Below, in pieces: positions 41,000 to 50,411 of a DNA stretch of 64,000 nucleotides. Both the position numbers and the translations under genes were made by a program. Each line of letters starts with the position of its first letter. The first letter of the stretch is position 1. This DNA is from Gemmatimonadales bacterium (GTDB taxonomy: Bacteria; Gemmatimonadota; Gemmatimonadetes; Gemmatimonadales; GWC2-71-9): positions 1 through 64,000 of the forward strand of contig JAHBVU010000016.1 in the NCBI GenBank assembly GCA_019637315.1. Reading direction: 5' to 3'. The notes under the pieces are model-generated. The model was not told where the DNA came from. It worked only from the letters and a program-made list of their open reading frames with translations, and did no database searches.

Positions 41000-43900
41000 T
41001 CAGAAGAGATACTTCGCGCCCACCTGAATCCGCCAGCGGGAGCTGTTGACCAGCGCACGGTTCCGCGACGGCATCGTGTTCGGAATCGTGTAGACGCCGC
41101 GGTCGTCGCTCTGGGTCGCGGTGCCGCGAGTGTCGTAACCGGCCATCGTCAGGAAGTTGCTGACCTGCTCGAACGGGGCGGTTTCGCGATTGATGCCCCA
41201 GTTCTTGTTGACCAGGTTGAGGAAGTTGAAGAAGTCGACACCAAGCAACAGCGACTGCCCGCTCAACGTCCGGATCGGCTTGGCCACCCGAACATCGAGG
41301 AACTTGATCCACGGATTACGGCAGGAATTGCGCTCCATGATCTGTCCCCGCTGCTCATCGAGGCACTTCTCGCTCGAGATGAACTCGTCGAGCCGGCTCC
41401 AGGCAGTCGGGTTGGTGAGCGAAATGTCGTTGGCATCGCGCGGCACGTAGAACAAGTCGTTGGCCGCATTGCCGTCGCCGTTGGCGTCGTTGCTGTACAC
41501 GTAGGCGTACGGAGTACCCGCCCGCGCCGTGTAAATCGCCGAGAGCTCGATGTTCAACGGAAGCGTTGCCGTGCCGCTCAAGGTGACCTTGTGCGGAACG
41601 TCATAGGAGGCCCGGCGGAGGTTTCGATCCGCCAGGGTGCCATCGAGCGCCGTGTTTCTCAGGTTCGACCCGGCAGTACTCGAGCCCAGGCTCATCAGAT
41701 CCTCGGTCCTGGCGTGCGTGTATGCTGCCGAGAAACCGTAGCCACCTGCAAAGGACTTCTGAAGCTGAACCGTCGCCATCGTCGAGCGGTCGGCGTTCCG
41801 GTTCGCATGCCGGATGACCTGTCCCAGCAGAGCGGTGGGGCGCAACCGCACCAGCGCGGTACCGGCCGGATTCGGCGCCGCATACAGCTGGCGCCCTTCG
41901 CCGTTGATCTCGCCAGCAGTGACGTTATCGTCGGTCTGGTACATCTGATTGCGGGCCCGGGTATGAATGAAATCGAGCGTGGCCACGAATCCGCTGCCCA
42001 GCTGCTTGTCGAGTCCGACCGCCAGCTTCAGGGCCTGCTGGAACTTGAAGCTTTCCTCGAAGTAGTTGACCGACGGCGTCGAAGCAGCCGCGCTGCCGCC
42101 CGTGGCGCAGCTGGTGGGCATGTTGTTGATGTCGACAGTGAATGCCGGCGGCGTCAAGCCGTTGCCAGTGGTCGGGGTCAGGTCGCACCGAAGCGTCGCC
42201 TGTTCGAGACCGGTGTTGGTGAACGCGTTCGACATCCAGACGTAGGGCGGACGACCCGAGAAGAGGCCGACGCCACCACGCAGGACGGTGTTCGCCTCGC
42301 CGCCGATATCCCAGTTGAACCCGAGCCGGGGTGAGAAGAGCACGTTGCCCGTGGGGAACCGCCCGGTGTTGACGCCGAGTGCGAGCAGATTCGGGTTGTC
42401 GTTCTGGAAGGGCTTGTCGCTGAACGGAACGTCGAACCGGACGCCGCCCGTGACCGTCAGGTCCCGGGTCGGGCGCCAGGTATCCTGGATGTATCCGCCC
42501 AGCTGGCGTACGCCGAAGTCGGCCGTAAAGCCGCCCGGACGGGTCTCGAGCGCAATCTCGTAGCGACGGGCCAATCCCATATCGAGGGAGTCGGCGCTAC
42601 CGAAGGTCCAGGTTCCGAAGCGGTTGTTGGCAAAGACGTTGCGGAAGCTGAAAATCTCGTTATGCGTGCCAATCGTGATCTGGTGGTTGCCACCGACGTC
42701 GAACGTAAGATTGGCTGTCAGCTCGAGGATGTTCTGATCCAGCTCGTTGCCGTGCGAGAAGCGCTCGCCACCGGCCGCCATGTAGTTGCCGAGGACGTCC
42801 TGCACCATGATGAGTGGCGTCTGATTGGCAATTTCGCGGGCATCGCGGACCGTCTGATACCCCGCGAGGACCTCGAGGCTGGCCCGGCCGAGCACGGTGG
42901 TGAACTTGGAGCGGATCGAGTTGGTCGTGTTGCCGATCTTGTAGCCGCTGTTCGACAACTGCCAGCCGTCACGATCGGCCAGGTTCCGGGTGCCGCGGCT
43001 GAAGGCATCGCGGCTGGCCCGAATGTAGTTGTAGGAAACCTCGAGCTGCGACGAGCCGCCAAGCTGCGCATTGATCTTGCCGAAGAAGTTCTTGTCGGGC
43101 TGATTGAGGTTTTGTGGCGCCTCGACACCACCCGGATCAAATCCATAGCGATCCCGCAGAATCTGCCGCACCTGATTCACCGCCCCCGACGTGATCCCGG
43201 TGGTCGGGTCGTCGGCAGCCGCGCCGACGAACGGCGTCGTCGAGCCCTGGAGATCGGCACTCATGAAGAAGTGAAGCCGATCGCGAATGATCGGTCCGCC
43301 AAGGGTCCCGCCGTACTGCTTGATATCGAACTGGGAAATCTCGACACCGGCGGTGTCCTTCCCTACCAGGTCCGGGCGCTGCAGATAGCCGAAGAGCGAG
43401 CCATGAAACTGGTTGGTGCCCGAACGCGTGATGCCGTTGACGAGACCGCCGGAGAAACTGCCCTGCCGAACGTCGAACGGCGCCACCAGAACCTGGTACT
43501 CCTGAATCGCTTCGAGCGAGATCGGCTTGGCGCCGGCAGACCCGCCCGGCGTGCCGCCGGAGGACAACCCGAAGATGTCGTTGTTCACGCCACCGTCGAT
43601 TTGGATGGCGTTGAACCGCCCGTTTTGCCCACCGACCGATGAACCCAGCAAAACCTGCGGACTGGTCCGGATCAGGTCCGTGAAGTTGCGACCAAGGCTC
43701 GGCATCCGACGAATGGTTTCACCCGAGACGGTCTGGGCTGCTCCGGTGCGTCCGGCGTTGATCAACGGGTTGGTCGCCGCCGTTACCGCAAGCTCTTCCA
43801 GCATGATGACTTGCTGCTGCAGCTCGAAGTTCTCGACCTGCCGCTGACCGAGACTCAGCCGGATGCCGGTCTTGGTCACCGGCTGAAATCCGATGCCACG

Positions 43901-44164
43901 CACGTCAATGGTATAGGGTCCGCCCGGGGGGACGTTCTCGAAGTTGTACCGGCCGTTGGCACCGGTCGTGGTCGAGAGCCGAGCGCCCGTACTGGTGTTG
44001 GTCAGGGCAACGTTGGCGGCCTCGACCGGCTGCCCGCCCTCCCGGGTGATCACCCCGGTCAGCGCAGCGCTGGTCAGACCCTGAGCCCAGGCAGCGCCCG
44101 TCGAAAATGTGCTAACTAAAATGGCTACAACGAGATAGCTGCTAAGCCTCCGCAACGACCGCAT
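41000..44164 (-). CDS. Oar-like TonB-dependent receptor with carboxypeptidase-regulatory-like domain
   Basis: 1054 residues. Signal peptide (ending AAWAQ), then a CarboxypepD_reg-like beta-sandwich (LTGVITREGGQPVEAANVAL, GRYNFENVPPGGPYTIDVRG). A plug domain follows (TVSGETIRRMPSLGRNFTDL, QIDGGVNNDIFGLSSGGTPG), then a long 22-strand barrel with RLGFNWDIGG and the terminal strand WRIQVGAKYLF ending in Phe. No classical TonB box is obvious before the plug. This is the Oar/SusC-related type common in Bacteroidota, Acidobacteriota and Gemmatimonadota, thought to handle peptides or other large substrates. No SusD partner is adjacent, so the substrate is open. Transcribed alone. Confidence 0.92.
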   Translation of the reverse strand: MRSLRRLSSYLVVAILVSTFSTGAAWAQGLTSAALTGVITREGGQPVEAANVALTNTSTGARLSTTTGANGRYNFENVPPGGPYTIDVRGIGFQPVTKTGIRLSLGQRQVENFELQQQVIMLEELAVTAATNPLINAGRTGAAQTVSGETIRRMPSLGRNFTDLIRTSPQVLLGSSVGGQNGRFNAIQIDGGVNNDIFGLSSGGTPGGSAGAKPISLEAIQEYQVLVAPFDVRQGSFSGGLVNGITRSGTNQFHGSLFGYLQRPDLVGKDTAGVEISQFDIKQYGGTLGGPIIRDRLHFFMSADLQGSTTPFVGAAADDPTTGITSGAVNQVRQILRDRYGFDPGGVEAPQNLNQPDKNFFGKINAQLGGSSQLEVSYNYIRASRDAFSRGTRNLADRDGWQLSNSGYKIGNTTNSIRSKFTTVLGRASLEVLAGYQTVRDAREIANQTPLIMVQDVLGNYMAAGGERFSHGNELDQNILELTANLTFDVGGNHQITIGTHNEIFSFRNVFANNRFGTWTFGSADSLDMGLARRYEIALETRPGGFTADFGVRQLGGYIQDTWRPTRDLTVTGGVRFDVPFSDKPFQNDNPNLLALGVNTGRFPTGNVLFSPRLGFNWDIGGEANTVLRGGVGLFSGRPPYVWMSNAFTNTGLEQATLRCDLTPTTGNGLTPPAFTVDINNMPTSCATGGSAAASTPSVNYFEESFKFQQALKLAVGLDKQLGSGFVATLDFIHTRARNQMYQTDDNVTAGEINGEGRQLYAAPNPAGTALVRLRPTALLGQVIRHANRNADRSTMATVQLQKSFAGGYGFSAAYTHARTEDLMSLGSSTAGSNLRNTALDGTLADRNLRRASYDVPHKVTLSGTATLPLNIELSAIYTARAGTPYAYVYSNDANGDGNAANDLFYVPRDANDISLTNPTAWSRLDEFISSEKCLDEQRGQIMERNSCRNPWIKFLDVRVAKPIRTLSGQSLLLGVDFFNFLNLVNKNWGINRETAPFEQVSNFLTMAGYDTRGTATQSDDRGVYTIPNTMPSRNRALVNSSRWRIQVGAKYLF

Positions 44165-44280
44165 CAGTTACTCCGCAGGCAAGGTATCAATGACATCGAC
44201 CTGGACGATGCCCAGGCGCGGACAAACATCGCGATCAGCATGGGTGCGGTCAAGCGAGACCAGTATCGGTTCGGCAACAA

Positions 44281-44314
44281 TGCGCCGGACCCTGCATCAG
44301 CAAGGCCCGGCGCA
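44281..44314 (-). terminator. Hairpin after the APC permease gene
   Basis: TGCGCCGG and CCGGCGCA form an 8-bp stem around an 18-base loop, 50 bases past the stop of the APC gene and upstream of the receptor gene on the same strand. It separates the two transcription units. No T-run follows. Confidence 0.45.
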
Positions 44315-44364
44315 GCGATTTCCTCGGGGACAGACGATCTGATGCGGTGCGCAATCCTCCCTGC

Positions 44365-45693
44365 TCAGGAAGCCGAGCGATTCCGGAAGCCGAAGTAGTA
44401 GACAGGCAGTCCGGCGCCGATGATCGCAAAGGTCACACCGGTGTTGAGCGGATCGGTCACGAAGGCGTTGATGACCATGCCCGTTGCCGCCAGCAGGAAA
44501 ATGATCGGCACGATCGGATAGCCGAAGGTCTTGTAGGGCCGCTCGAGATCCGGCGACCGTTTCCGAAGGATGAAGACAGAAATGATCGCCATGATGTAGA
44601 AGGGCCAGATGCCCAGCACGAAGCGGTCGGCCAACTGCTGGAAGTCGTTGAGCAAGACGTAAATGCAGCCCAGCACAGCCGCGAGCCAGATGGCGACCGA
44701 CGGCGTCTGACGCTTGGGCGACACCCGCGCGACACCCTTGAAGAAGAGGCCCCGGTCGGCCATCGCGAAGAAAACCCTCGGGTTGGTGAGCATCGAGCCG
44801 TTGAGACTGCCGAAGCAGGAAATCATCACGACAGCTGCGATGATGCCGGCCCCCGCCCCACCCAGCAGTGGAATTCGTGAGGCCGCCGTCGAGGCGATCA
44901 GTCGATCACCCGCCATCTCGGGCACGGGAACGAGATACACATACGCCGCGTTCATCAGCAAGTAGACGACGATGATCATCGTCGTCCCGATGACGAGCGC
45001 GAGCGGGATGTTGCGACCGGGATTCTTGATTTCGCCGCCGATATACGACAGATCGGCCCAGCCATCATAGGCCCACATGATCGATACCAGCGCCGACGCC
45101 ACCATCGACATGCTGAAAGCCGTCGACCCGGTACCGCTGAAATGGCTGAAACTGCCATCGCCAGCCGTGAAGGCCAGCACGATCAGCGCGACCATGGCCA
45201 CGTACTTGGCGATCATGAAGTTGCTCACCACCTTGGCCGCCGCCGTGGTGCTGAGATAGTTGATCAGCGCCACAAAGAGGATTGTCCCCGCCGCAACGTA
45301 TCGGACCTGACTCGGGGTGAACTTGAGGAAGTACCCGAGATACTCGGCAAAGATGGTCGAAATCCCCCCCAAGGCGGACGCCCGGATCACCGCCAGTTGC
45401 GACCAGCCGAACAGGAAGGCTGGCATCCGGCCGAGGCCCTCTTCGATATAGGCAAAGACGCCCCCCGACCGGGGGAACATCGCCGCCAACTCCGCCAGGG
45501 TCAGCGCGCCGAAGAGCGCCAGGACACCACCCAGGACCCACGCCAGCAGCACCGGCCCTGGTTCGCCCAGCTGAGCAGCCACGGACGCCGGAACCCGGAA
45601 GATTCCGGAACCGATGGTCGTGCCAACGATGATGGCGACGGCCGAGAACAAACCGATGGTACGGGGCAGACGATCAGAAACCGCGGTAGCCAT
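44365..45693 (-). CDS. APC-superfamily amino acid permease
   Basis: 442 residues with twelve TM helices. The first helix carries the APC signature IIVGTTIGSGIFRVPASVA, the substrate-binding GSGIF loop. FPRSGGVFAYIEEGLGRMPAFLFGWSQL follows, and helix 6 has the broken segment in SIMWAYDGWADLSYIGGEIKNPGRNIPLAL. These features match the LAT-like, PotE-related branch. The amino acid transported cannot be told. It is divergent from the ctaB gene across about 120 bases. Confidence 0.92.
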   Translation of the reverse strand: MATAVSDRLPRTIGLFSAVAIIVGTTIGSGIFRVPASVAAQLGEPGPVLLAWVLGGVLALFGALTLAELAAMFPRSGGVFAYIEEGLGRMPAFLFGWSQLAVIRASALGGISTIFAEYLGYFLKFTPSQVRYVAAGTILFVALINYLSTTAAAKVVSNFMIAKYVAMVALIVLAFTAGDGSFSHFSGTGSTAFSMSMVASALVSIMWAYDGWADLSYIGGEIKNPGRNIPLALVIGTTMIIVVYLLMNAAYVYLVPVPEMAGDRLIASTAASRIPLLGGAGAGIIAAVVMISCFGSLNGSMLTNPRVFFAMADRGLFFKGVARVSPKRQTPSVAIWLAAVLGCIYVLLNDFQQLADRFVLGIWPFYIMAIISVFILRKRSPDLERPYKTFGYPIVPIIFLLAATGMVINAFVTDPLNTGVTFAIIGAGLPVYYFGFRNRSAS

Positions 45694-45774
45694 AGGGGTC
45701 GTCGTGATTTGGGGGAATGCGCACGAGACGATGTCTCGGAGGGCCAGGTAGAGTATATTTCGAGGTTGGAACAG

Positions 45775-45816
45775 ATGACAGTCTTTGCTCCCAATCTGGA
45801 ACGACCCACGCCTTGA
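45775..45816 (+). other. 13-codon upstream reading frame overlapping the ctaB start
   Basis: An ATG with GAGG nine bases upstream opens MTVFAPNLERPTP and stops at a TGA that overlaps the TTG start codon of ctaB (TTGA). TATATT at 45754-45759 is a possible -10 element just before it. The arrangement suggests translational coupling, but the frame may be chance. Confidence 0.35.
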
Positions 45817-46763
45817 CGAGCCTTCTCCGGGACCTGGTTGCGCTGACCAAGCCGCGTATCATTTCGCTGCTCCTGGTCACGACCATTGCCCCAATGTTCA
45901 TTACCCCGATGGGCTTGCCTTCATTGGAGCTGGTCCTCTGGGTCAGTCTGGCGGGCTATCTGATGTCGGGCGGAGCCAACGCCGTGAACATGTGGTTCGA
46001 CCGGGATATCGACGTCAAAATGGTCCGAACCCGGACTCGGCCGATTCCCTCAGGCCGGATTCCGGCAGGGGCAGCCTTGTTCTTCGGCATCGCGCTGGGC
46101 GTGGTGGCATTTGCCCTGTTCTGGAACCTGGTCAATCCGTTGTCGGCCTGGCTCGCCCTCGCCGGCTTCCTGTTCTACGTCTTCATCTACACTGTCTGGC
46201 TCAAGCGAAACACGCCGCAAAACATCGTGATCGGCGGTGCCGCCGGCGCCTTCCCGCCCCTGGTGGGGTGGGCCGCCATGACCGGCTCGATCGACCTCGG
46301 CGCCATTTTCCTCTTCGCCATCGTGTTCTACTGGACCCCGCCCCACTTCTGGGCGCTGGCCCTGGTCAAGAGCAAAGACTACGCGACCGTCGGGGTGCCG
46401 ATGCTGCCCGTGGTGCGGGGAGTACACCATACCAAACGGCAGATGCTGGGTTACACCCTGCTCCTGCTTCCGCTCACGGTGCTGCCGACGCTGGCCGGCA
46501 CCCAGGGCGTTGTCTATGGCGTGATTGCGCTCGCCCTGGGCAGCCGCCTGGTCTGGTACTGCGTCAAGCTGCTGCGCGAACAAGGCGTCACCCCGACGGC
46601 TTGGTCGATGTACCGCTATTCGCTGCTGTACCTGGCCCTGCTCTTCGTCGCCATGGGCGTCGACCACCTGCTGCCGTTCGGCCACGCCGAAGGACCGGCG
46701 GTGGAACTCGAGCTGAGCCGGGCTGACGCCCCGTCCCCCCACCAGAACCACCTGGACCACTGA
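45813..46763 (+). CDS. ctaB: Protoheme IX farnesyltransferase CtaB (heme O synthase)
   Basis: 316 residues from a TTG at 45813, which gives the family N-terminus (TSLLRDLVALTKPRIISLLLVTT). The frame reaches back to an ATG at 45717, but that lies upstream of a likely -10 and adds non-conserved residues. Eight to nine TM helices are present. The UbiA-superfamily aspartate motifs are NAVNMWFDRDIDVKMVRTRTRP and the second loop YWTPPHFWALALVKSKDYATVGVPM. CtaB attaches farnesyl to protoheme for heme-copper oxidases. The cytochrome oxidase genes themselves are not in the window. Confidence 0.93.
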   Translation: MTSLLRDLVALTKPRIISLLLVTTIAPMFITPMGLPSLELVLWVSLAGYLMSGGANAVNMWFDRDIDVKMVRTRTRPIPSGRIPAGAALFFGIALGVVAFALFWNLVNPLSAWLALAGFLFYVFIYTVWLKRNTPQNIVIGGAAGAFPPLVGWAAMTGSIDLGAIFLFAIVFYWTPPHFWALALVKSKDYATVGVPMLPVVRGVHHTKRQMLGYTLLLLPLTVLPTLAGTQGVVYGVIALALGSRLVWYCVKLLREQGVTPTAWSMYRYSLLYLALLFVAMGVDHLLPFGHAEGPAVELELSRADAPSPHQNHLDH

Positions 46764-46875
46764 CGACACCGGGCGCATTCCGCCCTTAGCCTCCGTCCGT
46801 CACAGTCCGTTGCAGCATGAAACCATTTCGAGGTTTCGTGCGTCCAATGGATTTACGACCACTGGAGGGCCGCCC

Positions 46876-49011
46876 ATGTCCTGGCAGGAAATCCGGACCC
46901 GCTTGGGCGCGGGGCTTACTTGGACCCGCGCTCGGATCAACGGCAGGCTGCTCGTCGGGGTCGCATTTGCGACTCTGGTCATTGGTACCACTGTCATTGC
47001 TGTCGAGGCGGCGATTCGAGCGCGGCTCGAGGCGCCAGCGACCCGGCTTCCCTCCGGCCTGTACAGTCGACCCCACGCCTGGCGCGGTTCCGGCGGCCGC
47101 CCGAGCCCAACGTTGATTGCCCCGGCACCAGGCGCCCCGGATGAGATCCGCCTGCCAGTCGACCTCGACGTGCTTCCTCGCCATCTGGTGGACGCCGTGC
47201 TGGCAATCGAGGACCAGCGCTTCTACGACCACCACGGGCTCGACCCCCGCCGCATCGGTGGCGCGCTGGTGGCCAACCTCAAGGCCGGCGGGATCGCTCA
47301 AGGGGGCAGCACCATCACGCAGCAGCTGGCCAAGAATCTCTTTCTTTCGGCAGAGCGGACCCCGCTCCGGAAGGCCCGTGAGGCCGCCATGGCCATCGCG
47401 CTCGAACTTCGGTACGACAAGGCCACCATCCTCGAGGCCTACCTGAACGAGATCTACCTCGGTCAGGACCGCGGCCGAGCCATGCATGGGGTCGGCGCCG
47501 CCGCGCGCTACTACTTCGGCAAGGATGCTCGCAAGATCTCGCTGGCAGAGAGTGCGCTGCTGGCCGCCATGATCCACGCGCCGAACCGTCTGGCCCCGAC
47601 CCGCAATGCGGAGCTGGCCCGGCGCCGGCGCAACCTGGTCCTCGGCCTGATGGTCGAGCAGGATCGGATCGGCAGCGAGCGCGCCGCGGCGGCCCGCCGC
47701 AGCAAAGTGGCCACCCGCGCCTACCCGGCCACGCGCCTCGATGCTCGCCACTTTCGGGATCACGCGGTGCGCGGCTTGCCAGGTCGAGTCTCGTCGCGCG
47801 GTGTGGCGATCTACACCACGCTGGACGCCGAACTCCAGCGGGCCGCCGTCGGCGCCGTCAAGGACGGTCTGGCCCGGCACCGAGCCCCGGACGCCCAGGC
47901 GGCGCTGATTGCGATCGACCCGCGGAGCGGCGACATCCTCGCCATGGTCGGCGGGCGCGACTATGGAACCTCGCAGTTCAACCGCGCGGTCGATGCGCGC
48001 CGCCAGCCGGGCAGCACCTTCAAACCGATCGTGGCGCTCGCTGCGCTTCGGCGCGCCGGCGCCAGTCAGCCGGCCTTTACCCTGGCGTCGCGCATCGATG
48101 ATGAGCCGATCCGGGTCACCACCGGATCAGAATCGTGGGAGCCGGCCAACTACGACGGAAACTTCCGGGGCGCGGTCACGATGCGACAGGCGCTGGAGCA
48201 ATCGCTCAACATCCCATTTGTCCGGATCGGCCTGGCCGTCGGCCCGGAGAGGATTGCCGCGACGGCGCGCCAGCTGGGCATTACCAGCCCGCTCGTTCCG
48301 GTTCCGAGCCTGGCCCTGGGCTCCTCGGAAATCAGCCTGCTGGAACTGACCCGCGCCTACGGGGTCTTTGCCACTGGCGGACAGCTGGCCTCGAGCCGGA
48401 TCCTGCTGGGCGCCGCACGCCAGCGAGGCGAGTATCCCGACGGCGGGCCGCCGGACGTCTCGACCGTGGTTGCCCCGGCCGAAGCGTACCTGATCACTTC
48501 CGCGTTGACCGGAGCGGTCGAGCGCGGTACGTCACGAGCCCTCGGCACTCCCGAGCGACAGGGGCGCATGGCGGGCAAGACCGGCACCTCGAACGACTGG
48601 CGCGACGCCTGGTTCGTGGCCTACTCACCAACCTTGGTCGTCGGGGTCTGGATGGGGTACGACGACGGCCGCAGCCTCAAGCTCACAGGCGCGGACGCGG
48701 CCCTCCCGATCGTGGCTCGTTTCCTCGAGCGGGCCAATCCGGCCCCGGGCCGATTCCAGGTCCCTGACGGTATCGAGGTAGCGCGGATTGCCGACGGTTG
48801 GAGCTGGCACTGCACCGGCGAAGAAGTCTTTCTGGAAGGGACGGCTCCGGCGGGCCGCTGCGTCGATGAGCCGATGCCGCTCCCGGAATGGAACCCGGAC
48901 CGGGGCGAATGGCGCGACCGGGTGCGGGGACGGACCGGCCGTCTCGTTGCTCAGCTGCTGGAGCGGCTGATCGAACGGCAACTGGACAACCGGCGCGGCG
49001 CCGGTCACTGA
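46876..49011 (+). CDS. Class A penicillin-binding protein, PBP1-type
   Basis: 711 residues from the ATG at 46876, with GGAGG nine bases upstream. One N-terminal TM helix (LLVGVAFATLVIGTTVIAV) is followed by a UB2H-like linker and then the GT51 glycosyltransferase domain, with catalytic Glu112 in AIEDQRFYDHHG and GGSTITQQLAKNLFLS. The transpeptidase domain has the nucleophile Ser380 in GSTFK, SLN at 443-445 and KTGT at 568-571. It polymerises and cross-links peptidoglycan in the periplasm. The segment between the TM helix and GT51 (about 50-110) resembles PBP1b rather than PBP1a. It may share a transcript with ctaB, as no terminator is seen between them. Confidence 0.94.
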   Translation: MSWQEIRTRLGAGLTWTRARINGRLLVGVAFATLVIGTTVIAVEAAIRARLEAPATRLPSGLYSRPHAWRGSGGRPSPTLIAPAPGAPDEIRLPVDLDVLPRHLVDAVLAIEDQRFYDHHGLDPRRIGGALVANLKAGGIAQGGSTITQQLAKNLFLSAERTPLRKAREAAMAIALELRYDKATILEAYLNEIYLGQDRGRAMHGVGAAARYYFGKDARKISLAESALLAAMIHAPNRLAPTRNAELARRRRNLVLGLMVEQDRIGSERAAAARRSKVATRAYPATRLDARHFRDHAVRGLPGRVSSRGVAIYTTLDAELQRAAVGAVKDGLARHRAPDAQAALIAIDPRSGDILAMVGGRDYGTSQFNRAVDARRQPGSTFKPIVALAALRRAGASQPAFTLASRIDDEPIRVTTGSESWEPANYDGNFRGAVTMRQALEQSLNIPFVRIGLAVGPERIAATARQLGITSPLVPVPSLALGSSEISLLELTRAYGVFATGGQLASSRILLGAARQRGEYPDGGPPDVSTVVAPAEAYLITSALTGAVERGTSRALGTPERQGRMAGKTGTSNDWRDAWFVAYSPTLVVGVWMGYDDGRSLKLTGADAALPIVARFLERANPAPGRFQVPDGIEVARIADGWSWHCTGEEVFLEGTAPAGRCVDEPMPLPEWNPDRGEWRDRVRGRTGRLVAQLLERLIERQLDNRRGAGH

Positions 49012-49021
49012 CACCAACACC

Positions 49022-50404
49022 TCAGTCGGGCGAGAGCACCATCCGTCCCAGGAAGTCGACCACTTCCTGCACCCCGGTTGGCGTGAGCCATTCCCGCCAG
49101 CGCTCGACCTGGGCTTCCCGCTCGTCGCTGGACCGCGCCAGGAGAAACCCGCCCGCGGCGCCCCGATCGACGAACAGGTAGTAGCGACTGACCGGCTCGA
49201 AGTAGCGCCACACCTCGTACGCAGGTACGGCGCCGCGCTGCTGACGCCGGAGCACCTGAGTCGGCAATCCTTCGCGGAGGAAGACCCGACCGCGATCGGA
49301 CTGCCAGCCGGGCAGTCGCCGCCGAGCATCGCCGTAAAAGGCGTTGGCATAGGTGACACCGTCGTAGAACTGCGCCCGCCGCTCGTTGCCGGCCGTGCGC
49401 GGGGTCGGATCGCGCGGTCGCCAGAATGCGGCGAGAAACTCCCGCTTCTCGGCGTCGGAGCCGCGAGCCGGCCAGGCCGCCAAATCACGCGGCGGCGCGA
49501 GCGCGGCAAGCGGCGCAAACGCCTGATCCAGCAGCGGCCCGGACAGCGCGGCAAAATATGCCTCATCGGAAAGCGCCGAGGGTGCATTCCCCACCACTGC
49601 GTCGAAGAGGAAGGGCGCCTCACGCGCCGTGATTCTGCCCCCGACATCGATGTCGGTCCGCAACCGGTAGCGTCCTTCGGGCAACTCACCCAGCTCGACC
49701 TGCCCGGTAATCTGACCGATCCCGGCCGCGACGCGAATCGGTGTCGGACCGATCCGCCGGCGGTCGACGCCATCCTGATCGGTCACGACAACCGTCAGCG
49801 TGCCGTCGCGACTGGTACCCTCGTAGGTTTCCAGCAGGTACGCAATCGATGCGTCGGCCCCTCCGACCACGACCTCCGGCGCAATCGCCACGATCAGGTT
49901 GCCCCGGCGGAACTCACCCGGTTGCGGCACGGTATCGACCGATGCGACCGGCCGCACCCAGGGACTGACCAGCAGGTCCGACGCTGACGGCTGCACCGCA
50001 TATCCCTGAATCGCAACCGAGGCGGCTGCTCGAACCCCCGAAACAGAGTCGGTCACTGAGCTCTCCAGCACGAAGGTGCCGGGTCCGAGAGAAAAACGAA
50101 TCAGGTCGAGGCGCTCGGCCTCGCCGCGGGGAAAGGGTATGGCGGTTCGACGGCGCCAGCTCTGTTCGTGGAGGACGGTACCACTCGAATCCCGGATTCG
50201 CACCGAGAAGGTCAGGCTGACCTGGCCATCGGGACCGGGCTGTGGCAGCTGCGCAGGAATGCGAAGAAAGGTGGTTACCTGCGTGACGCCCGGCGACTGT
50301 CCTGGATCGGCGCGATAGAATCGGACCGGCCGGACCACCAGGCCTGTATCCGGTTGCGGCGCCCAGGCGGCCAGCACGGCAAGAAGGCCCAACCAACTAC
50401 TCAT
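49022..50404 (-). CDS. GWxTD-domain protein
   Basis: 460 residues. A short signal peptide (MSSWLGLLAVLAAWAPQ) is followed by several beta-sandwich-like regions and then the C-terminal GWxTD domain. That domain is visible as EFLAAFWRPRDPTPRTAGNE, RAQFYDGVTYANAFYG and the signature region LPGWQSDRGRVFLREGLPTQ; here the namesake motif reads GWQSD. The family is found mainly in Gemmatimonadota, Acidobacteriota and related phyla and has no experimentally assigned function. It sits next to the M24 peptidase gene with a 7-base gap and is convergent with the PBP gene. Confidence 0.9.
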   Translation of the reverse strand: MSSWLGLLAVLAAWAPQPDTGLVVRPVRFYRADPGQSPGVTQVTTFLRIPAQLPQPGPDGQVSLTFSVRIRDSSGTVLHEQSWRRRTAIPFPRGEAERLDLIRFSLGPGTFVLESSVTDSVSGVRAAASVAIQGYAVQPSASDLLVSPWVRPVASVDTVPQPGEFRRGNLIVAIAPEVVVGGADASIAYLLETYEGTSRDGTLTVVVTDQDGVDRRRIGPTPIRVAAGIGQITGQVELGELPEGRYRLRTDIDVGGRITAREAPFLFDAVVGNAPSALSDEAYFAALSGPLLDQAFAPLAALAPPRDLAAWPARGSDAEKREFLAAFWRPRDPTPRTAGNERRAQFYDGVTYANAFYGDARRRLPGWQSDRGRVFLREGLPTQVLRRQQRGAVPAYEVWRYFEPVSRYYLFVDRGAAGGFLLARSSDEREAQVERWREWLTPTGVQEVVDFLGRMVLSPD

Positions 50405-50411
50405 GAATCTC

